Made by a program: the position numbers and the translations under genes. Of a stretch of DNA of 38,510 nt, positions 33,545-38,510 are shown one piece after another (the first letter of the stretch is position 1; each line of letters opens with the position of its first letter). Below the pieces are notes generated by a model that saw only the letters and a program-made list of their open reading frames with translations, was not told where the DNA came from and searched no databases. Source of the stretch: an uncultured Collinsella sp. (GTDB lineage Bacteria; Actinomycetota; Coriobacteriia; Coriobacteriales; Coriobacteriaceae). Location: the NCBI GenBank assembly GCA_900554325.1, contig USHA01000009.1:1-38510 (forward strand), in the 5' to 3' direction.

Positions 33545-34483
33545 ATGAGCAATGTTTACACGTCCATCGATCAGCTTATCGGCCACACTCCGCTTCTGGA
33601 GCTCACTCACTTTGAGGCCGATGAGGACCTCAAGGCCCGCGTGCTCGTCAAGCTGGAATACTTCAACCCCGCCGGCTCCGTCAAAGACCGCGTCGCCAAG
33701 AACATGATCGACGAGGCCGAGAAGGCCGGCAAGCTCGTGCGCGGCGGCGACTACACCATCATCGAGCCCACGAGTGGCAACACCGGCGTCGGCATCGCCT
33801 CGGTGGCGGCGGCTCGCGGCTACAAGGTGATCATCACCATGCCCGAGACTATGTCCGTCGAACGCCGCAAGCTTATGCAGGCATATGGCGCACAGCTCGT
33901 GCTCACCGACGGTTCCAAGGGCATGAAGGGCGCCATCGCCAAGGCCGAGGAACTGCAGAAGGAGACGCCAAACAGCATCATCGCCGGCCAGTTTGTGAAC
34001 CCCGCCAACCCCGCCATCCACAAGGCCACGACCGGCCCCGAGATCTGGGATGACACCGACGGCAAGGTCGACATCTTCGTCGCCGGCGTCGGCACCGGCG
34101 GCACCGTGACCGGCGTGGGCGAGTTCCTCAAGGAACAAAACCCCGAGATTCAGGTCGTCGCCGTCGAGCCCGCCACCTCCCCGGTGCTCTCCAAGGGCCA
34201 GGCCGGCCCGCACAAGATCCAGGGTATCGGCGCCGGCTTTGTGCCCGACGTCCTCGACACCCAAGTCTACGACGAAATCATCCCCGTCGAGAACGACGAC
34301 GCCTTTGCCACCGGCCGCGCCGTGGGCCACAAGGAGGGCGTGCTCGTGGGCATTTCGTCCGGCGCCGCCGTGTGGGCCGCGCTGCAGCTGGCCAAGCGCC
34401 CCGAGAACGAGGGCAAGACCATCGTGGCCCTGCTTGCCGACACCGGCGAGCGCTACCTGTCCACGGCGCTCTTCCAGGACTAG
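33545..34483 (+). CDS. cysK: Cysteine synthase (O-acetylserine sulfhydrylase)
   Basis: This PLP enzyme makes L-cysteine from O-acetylserine and sulfide. The 312-residue length is normal. The PLP lysine is K47 in NPAGSVKDR; SGNTGVGIASV (about 77-87), GVGTGGTVTGVGEFL and the phosphate-binding SSGAAVW are all present. GGAGG lies six bases upstream of the ATG. It is monocistronic, with a probable Rrf2-controlled divergent promoter. No serine acetyltransferase gene is adjacent. CysK can supply cysteine, whose sulfur is ultimately used by the downstream MnmA for tRNA thiolation, but the two genes are separated by a terminator. Confidence 0.97.
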   Translation: MSNVYTSIDQLIGHTPLLELTHFEADEDLKARVLVKLEYFNPAGSVKDRVAKNMIDEAEKAGKLVRGGDYTIIEPTSGNTGVGIASVAAARGYKVIITMPETMSVERRKLMQAYGAQLVLTDGSKGMKGAIAKAEELQKETPNSIIAGQFVNPANPAIHKATTGPEIWDDTDGKVDIFVAGVGTGGTVTGVGEFLKEQNPEIQVVAVEPATSPVLSKGQAGPHKIQGIGAGFVPDVLDTQVYDEIIPVENDDAFATGRAVGHKEGVLVGISSGAAVWAALQLAKRPENEGKTIVALLADTGERYLSTALFQD

Positions 34484-34582
34484 GGCCTGTCGCCCATAGG
34501 TTGAGCCCACGGACGAGCCGGTCTCCTCTCTCCCGGCAGTCTGAGCCCATCCAATCAGGGTGTCCCACGAGACGCCCGAACT

Positions 34583-34591
34583 TGCTACAAT
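34583..34591 (+). promoter_or_regulatory. Extended -10 upstream of mnmA
   Basis: TG-C-TACAAT is an extended -10 with no clear -35. The start it predicts (near 34598) falls at the base of the terminator hairpin at 34596-34634, so the hairpin would be the first thing transcribed. Confidence 0.45.
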
Positions 34592-34595
34592 GTCT

Positions 34596-34634
34596 GCGGC
34601 GCGGAACCAGCCTCCCGCGCCGCTTTTCTTTTTT
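34596..34634 (+). terminator. Terminator after cysK
   Basis: GCGGCGCGG (34596-34604) pairs perfectly with CCGCGCCGC (34615-34623) around ten bases, followed by TTTTCTTTTTT. It ends cysK transcripts and may also act as a leader attenuator for mnmA. Confidence 0.85.
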
Positions 34635-34663
34635 GGCCACATGCCACCAAGGAGAACCTCCCC

Positions 34664-35764
34664 ATGCACAACAAGCGCGTGCTCGTCGCCATGAGCGGCG
34701 GCGTCGATTCCAGCGTGACCGCGTACCTGCTCAAAAGCCAGGGCTACGAATGCGTCGGCGCCACCATGCGCCTCACCTGCCCCGCGCCCGATCCCGCCAC
34801 GGGCATGAGTAAGGTCGACCGCGACATCGCCGATGCGAAGGCCGTCGCCGAGCGTCTGGGGATACCCCACCATGTGCTCGACTTGCAGCAGACCTTCGAC
34901 CACAGCGTTATCGAGCGCTTTGTGAACGCCTACCAGGAGGGGCTGACGCCCAACCCGTGCATCATCTGCAACCGCCACATAAAGTTTGGCGCGTTGCTCG
35001 GTGCGGCGCTGGACATGGGCTGCGACTACATCGCAACGGGTCATTACGCCAAAACAAGCCAGACAGTAGACGGCACCTGGCAGCTGCATCGCGGCGAAGA
35101 TCCCAAAAAGGACCAGAGCTACTTTTTATATTCGCTTACGCAGGAGCGCCTGGCGCACACGATCTTTCCGCTGGCAGGCCTAGACAAAGAGCGCGACGTG
35201 CGCCGCATAGCCGCCGAGCAAGGCTTTACCAACGCCCAGAAGGCCGAAAGCGAGGACATCTGCTTTATTCCAGACGGTGACTACGCGGGCTATATCGAGC
35301 GCCGCTGCGGACATCCCGCTGCACCGGGCGACATTGTGTGGCGCGACGGCAGCGTGGTCGGACGCCATAACGGCGCGTTGCGCTATACCATCGGCCAGCG
35401 CAAGGGCTTGGGCGTCGCGATGGCGCATCCCGTGTATGTGACGGGCGTCGATGCCGCCAACAACACCGTGCATCTGGGCGAGGCCGAGGACCTAACGGCC
35501 ACAGCACTCACGGCCGACGACTGGATCTGGAGCGCCCCTGCCGACCGCATGGAGGCAGAACTCGATGCCGGCGGCATTCGCGTGGGCGCCAAGTACCGTT
35601 ACCGTCAGAAAGACCAAGCAGCGACCCTTACGCGCGGCGAAGACGGGCAAATGCTGCTGACTTTTGACGAGCCGCAGCGAGCCATCGCCCCCGGCCAGGC
35701 CGTTGTAGTCTACCACGGCGACATCGTCCTCGGCGGCGGTACCGTGACTGCCGCCATCAAGTAG
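34664..35764 (+). CDS. mnmA: tRNA 2-thiouridylase MnmA
   Basis: MnmA adds sulfur at uridine 34 of tRNA-Lys, -Glu and -Gln. The 366-residue protein has the PP-loop VAMSGGVDSSV (8-18), the cysteine segment NPCIICNRHIKFG (C99, C102), the second active-site cysteine C200 in SEDICFIPDGDY, and the family's C-terminal beta-barrel ending around residue 360. AAGGAG lies nine bases upstream. It follows the cysK terminator, possibly with its own extended -10. Its stop is only eight bases from the stop of the convergent HipA-like gene, with no visible terminator between them. Confidence 0.97.
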   Translation: MHNKRVLVAMSGGVDSSVTAYLLKSQGYECVGATMRLTCPAPDPATGMSKVDRDIADAKAVAERLGIPHHVLDLQQTFDHSVIERFVNAYQEGLTPNPCIICNRHIKFGALLGAALDMGCDYIATGHYAKTSQTVDGTWQLHRGEDPKKDQSYFLYSLTQERLAHTIFPLAGLDKERDVRRIAAEQGFTNAQKAESEDICFIPDGDYAGYIERRCGHPAAPGDIVWRDGSVVGRHNGALRYTIGQRKGLGVAMAHPVYVTGVDAANNTVHLGEAEDLTATALTADDWIWSAPADRMEAELDAGGIRVGAKYRYRQKDQAATLTRGEDGQMLLTFDEPQRAIAPGQAVVVYHGDIVLGGGTVTAAIK

Positions 35765-35772
35765 CCGCGGGA

Positions 35773-37146
35773 TTATCGCCGCACGTGTCGAAGCACTTCA
35801 ACAGCAGCATTCACCTCGATAACGCGACGCTCGAGGCCGCGGCGAATGGACTCGAGTCGACCCTCCGCCGTCGCCCATTCGCTCTGCAAAAGAATCTCGA
35901 TCGCCTCATCAACAAATCCGTTGAGTCGCGATGAATCGAACCAATCGAGCGAGTCCGCAAGCGCCAGCTGGACGGAAGGGTCGGGCCCAAACGGCTTAGC
36001 GGAAAACCCAAACTCCCCAGCTGCGAGCACGGCAGTTGGTACGTTGTACCACAAGCAGTTACCGCTATCGAACAGCGGAGCAGGTTTTATCTCCAGGGTG
36101 TCGACATTACGGATGATGCCGAAGTTTCGCCAATGGCGGTCGCTGTTGGCCAAAAGGGCATCGCAGACAATCATCTGCGACATAGACCTTCTCACAGCGG
36201 CCTCATTGGCACCATGCTTGCCAAGGTAGCGACAGTATCGATCGTATGTCGAGTTTCCCCGCTGGCTACCAAGTACGCCCTTAACGTAAACAGCCGGAAC
36301 GTATTCCTCGCGGCCATCAAGAAAGTCGTCGCACAGGCACACAGGGCCATCGAACATCCGCTCAACCGTATAAGGAACAAACTCACCCTCCGACAGCAAG
36401 CGACGATGTAGAGCCGTTGCAACCGCCTCGTTAAAGGGCCGTTGGTCGTCCATGCCGCACCCCTTGACCAGAACGCGAACACCGTTGCGAATCATCCACG
36501 ATTTAGGAAGCTCGCCCTCGGATGTGTTGTCGGGATTTTTAAGACCGATGCCCTCCAGCCAACCCGAACGCTCTTCGGGCGCCGATCGCTCAAATTCGTT
36601 CTCAAAGTAATTGATGTTTTGCCATTTGAGTTCGCCGCAATCGGCCGGCCGCAGCCAATAACAATCCGAAAGCGAGAGACCCAGACACCGAACCGGCACC
36701 TCAGTGTCGTTGACAATCCCCAGCTCGCGGTAGCGCGAGATAAGCCCGGGGCGAACATCGGGTACCGACCGATGCCCCCACCACGCGTTGAGCTCCCGTT
36801 TATTCACCGTAGGAGAAGAGCTCGAGCACGTGCCAAACGGCATCCTCTGCGCATCGAGTACCTCGGCGATTTCGAAGGAAAACTCGCGCGTCGGATCAAA
36901 CGAAACACGTGCAACCTCGTAATCGGCGGACATCAGCGTAAACTTGCGCCCCACATCGGCCGCAGGACGGCGTCCACGTTTGCGGACCTTTTGATAAGCG
37001 ACCGCAGAATCATACTCAACCATCTTCCGTCCGCCCACAATATCGCACGCGAGCGTTCCCGATGCGGCAAGCTGAGATATGCGGGCTTTCGTAACGCCCA
37101 ACAGGCGGGCAGCATCACCCATAGACAAGTACTCAGATGTATCCAT
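35773..37146 (-). CDS. HTH-HipA-like kinase fusion
   Basis: This is a 457-residue protein. Residues about 5-60 form an excisionase-like helix-turn-helix (MGDAARLLGVTKARISQLAASG), then a basic linker (RKRGRRP). The rest resembles HipA-like kinases of Firmicutes: WWGHRSVPDVR, GLSLSDCYWLRP, a catalytic loop with ANSDRHWRNFG (about 327-337), and PLFDSG (about 353-358) as metal ligand. HipA toxins phosphorylate themselves or a translation factor, usually controlled by a separate HipB; here the DNA-binding part is fused to the kinase. The ATG at 37146 is chosen because GAGGTGAT lies seven bases upstream; frames from 37158 and 37155 also exist. A toxin, persister or phage-defence role is inferred. 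Confidence 0.75.
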   Translation of the reverse strand: MDTSEYLSMGDAARLLGVTKARISQLAASGTLACDIVGGRKMVEYDSAVAYQKVRKRGRRPAADVGRKFTLMSADYEVARVSFDPTREFSFEIAEVLDAQRMPFGTCSSSSPTVNKRELNAWWGHRSVPDVRPGLISRYRELGIVNDTEVPVRCLGLSLSDCYWLRPADCGELKWQNINYFENEFERSAPEERSGWLEGIGLKNPDNTSEGELPKSWMIRNGVRVLVKGCGMDDQRPFNEAVATALHRRLLSEGEFVPYTVERMFDGPVCLCDDFLDGREEYVPAVYVKGVLGSQRGNSTYDRYCRYLGKHGANEAAVRRSMSQMIVCDALLANSDRHWRNFGIIRNVDTLEIKPAPLFDSGNCLWYNVPTAVLAAGEFGFSAKPFGPDPSVQLALADSLDWFDSSRLNGFVDEAIEILLQSEWATAEGRLESIRRGLERRVIEVNAAVEVLRHVRR

Positions 37147-37160
37147 ACGCCGCATCACCT

Positions 37161-37178
37161 CGTTAAGTATTCTAAACG
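37161..37178. promoter_or_regulatory. Imperfect palindrome at the HTH-kinase promoter
   Basis: CGTTAAGTATTCTAAACG is an 18-bp imperfect palindrome (CGTT/AACG outer arms). It lies just before the Shine-Dalgarno and contains the possible minus-strand -10 TAGAAT. That position suggests autorepression by the gene's own helix-turn-helix. Confidence 0.4.
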
Positions 37179-37224
37179 TAAAGTTAATTAGCTACATACA
37201 GCATAATACTAAACAGACTGAAGC

Positions 37225-37251
37225 GAAAAAAGGCCCGAGCAATCGGGCCTT
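37225..37251 (-). terminator. Terminator of the M42 aminopeptidase gene
   Basis: AAGGCCCGA (37230-37238) pairs perfectly with TCGGGCCTT (37243-37251) around GCAA. On the minus strand the stem is followed by TTTTTT. It lies 36 bases after the stop at 37287. Confidence 0.88.
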
Positions 37252-37286
37252 AGAGCAATTGGTCAACAGAGTCGCAAGCTGCTCCC

Positions 37287-38315
37287 CTAGCGCTGTACGT
37301 AGGCGCGGACGAGCTCGTAGGTGTTGCGCACGCCGTCCATGTGGCTGCGCTCGTAGTTGTGGCTCGCATACACGCCGGGGCCGATCAGGCCGTGACGGAT
37401 GTCGTAGCCGGCCGAGAGCGTGGCCTCAACGTCCGAGCCGTAGTGCGGATACACATCGATGGCGTAATCGAGCTCCAGCTCGCGCGCGATGTTGGACAGC
37501 GTGGTCACCAGGTCGTAGTTGTACGGACCGCCCGAATCCTTGGCGCAAATCGAAACCATGCGCTCGGTGCAGCCCAGGTCGTCGCCCACGCAGCCCATGT
37601 CCACGCTGATCATCTCGCGCGTGTCGGCCGGCACAAAGGCACCGCCATGGCCGACCTCCTCGTACACGGTAAAGAGCAATGACACTTTGCGCGAAAGCGT
37701 CACCTCGCCAGCGGCGACGGCGCGGGCGAGACCCAGCAGAATCGCCGCGGACAGCTTGTCATCAAGGAAGCGACTCTTGATGTAGCCGCTCTCCGTCACC
37801 GCAGTGCGCGGGTCCATAGCGATGATGTCGCCGGTCTGAATACCCAGCTCGAGCACATCGTCCTTGCTGTCAACGTTCTCGTCGAGCAGGATTTCCATGT
37901 TCTTCTCGATGGTCTTGACCGGCTCGTCGGCCACATGCGCCGAAGGCTCGGTATTGAGGACCACGCCCGTGTACACATTGCCGTCGCGCGTGTAGACGGT
38001 GCAGTTCTCGCCATCGGCCGTAGACCACTGGTGCCCACCAAGCGTCGTGGGACGCAGGCGGCCATTGTCCTTAATGGAGCGCACCATGGCGCCCAGGGTG
38101 TCGACATGGCTCGCCAACACAAGCGGCTCGCCCTCGCCGCCAAGCTCAACGAGCACGTTACCCTTATTAGAACGCTCAGGCCCAAACCCCATATCGCGCA
38201 GGGTCTCCATCAGATAATCAGTCGCCGCACGGGTATAGCCCGTCGGCGAAGCAATAGAAGTCAGCGCCTTCAGCTGGTCAGTAATATAGGAGAGCGTAGA
38301 ATCCATCTTGGACAC
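37287..38315 (-). CDS. M42 family metallo-aminopeptidase
   Basis: This 342-residue cytosolic, di-zinc (or cobalt) glutamyl/broad aminopeptidase belongs to the M42 family (PepA/tetrahedral TET type). Metal ligands are visible: H70-x-D72 in ASHVDTLG, FLDDKLSA (about 181-188), EEVGHGG with the catalytic Glu pair, VDMG, and the final H in YASHNYERSH. It is typical of Gram-positive peptide degradation. The start is probably GTG at 38315 (AAAGGG eight bases upstream); ATG at 38306 is the alternative. A longer frame to 38372 lacks a ribosome site. It is followed by a terminator and is monocistronic. Confidence 0.93.
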   Translation of the reverse strand: MSKMDSTLSYITDQLKALTSIASPTGYTRAATDYLMETLRDMGFGPERSNKGNVLVELGGEGEPLVLASHVDTLGAMVRSIKDNGRLRPTTLGGHQWSTADGENCTVYTRDGNVYTGVVLNTEPSAHVADEPVKTIEKNMEILLDENVDSKDDVLELGIQTGDIIAMDPRTAVTESGYIKSRFLDDKLSAAILLGLARAVAAGEVTLSRKVSLLFTVYEEVGHGGAFVPADTREMISVDMGCVGDDLGCTERMVSICAKDSGGPYNYDLVTTLSNIARELELDYAIDVYPHYGSDVEATLSAGYDIRHGLIGPGVYASHNYERSHMDGVRNTYELVRAYVQR

Positions 38316-38372
38316 CAAAGTCACCCTTTCATATCGAATTAAACCCACAGCAACAATACCACCGCGAACCAT

Positions 38373-38510
38373 CTTTTTACTTAGCGAGATAACCCATTGA
38401 GCTCCTCAGAACTGCGCCCGCCACGATAACGAGCCGGCGGGCCCCTGCCCGTTAGCCCCACAATCTTCCCGCAGGACGGAGGAAGCCCCCGCCGCACGAA
38501 GTGCGCAGCG
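38373..38510. other. Window end, gene-free
   Basis: I see no coding start here. A GC-rich inverted repeat is present (GCCCGCC near 38417, GGCGGGC near 38437) without a U-tract. It may be the end of a neighbouring transcript. Confidence 0.3.

Noticed and set aside
1..38510. CRISPR arrays, tRNA and rRNA genes
   Set aside because: No regularly spaced direct repeats and no recognisable tRNA arms or rRNA sequence were found on either strand; the GTTTTAAAC at the window start is a single occurrence.

Overview
The window looks like chromosomal DNA from a high-GC, Gram-positive anaerobe of the class Coriobacteriia, most likely Collinsella or a close relative. This is inferred from the overall composition and gene families: formate-tetrahydrofolate ligase, superoxide reductase without catalase-type genes, AddAB instead of RecBCD, and an actinobacterial-style DnaE. 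No 16S or other decisive marker is present. I see no rRNA, tRNA, CRISPR array, insertion sequence or prophage.

Left end (1-4114), accessory: a three-gene minus-strand operon encodes an exported membrane-anchored surface protein, a lipoprotein whose C-terminus is an LHH-type nuclease domain, and a SUKH (SMI1/KNR4) immunity-like protein. Together they look like a lipoprotein-borne toxin/immunity module. About 550 gene-free bases with hairpins follow it, and two small unrecognised genes diverge from its promoter.

4338-10077, mixed housekeeping: a double zinc-ribbon protein divergent from a cation diffusion facilitator, a PASTA-like membrane protein with a heptad-repeat tail, and fhs. 10224-18666, DNA repair and redox: ruvCAB with its own promoter and a LexA-type SOS box, a large protein built like glutamine-dependent NAD synthetase but with both active sites apparently destroyed, a superoxide reductase, and a SWIM/SNF2 helicase. 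A nested 37-bp inverted repeat separates the helicase from dnaE (18829-22632).

22873-24685: an AT-richer MFS transporter gene that looks transferred, and a DUF3284 gene. 24822-31547: addB-addA, the double-strand-break helicase-nuclease. AddB lacks a visible Walker A motif and two of the four expected iron-sulfur cysteines. Further right are a TrpR-like regulator (YerC family), a small holin-family membrane protein, and a divergent pair of a cysteine-rich Rrf2 regulator and cysK, then mnmA. CysK makes cysteine, which can supply sulfur for MnmA-dependent tRNA thiolation, so these genes form a loose sulfur neighbourhood. The right end holds a one-piece HTH plus HipA-like kinase gene with a candidate self-operator, and an M42 aminopeptidase.

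Most genes are monocistronic or in short operons bounded by clear intrinsic terminators. Start codons were chosen by Shine-Dalgarno position, so several CDSs are shorter than the longest open frame.
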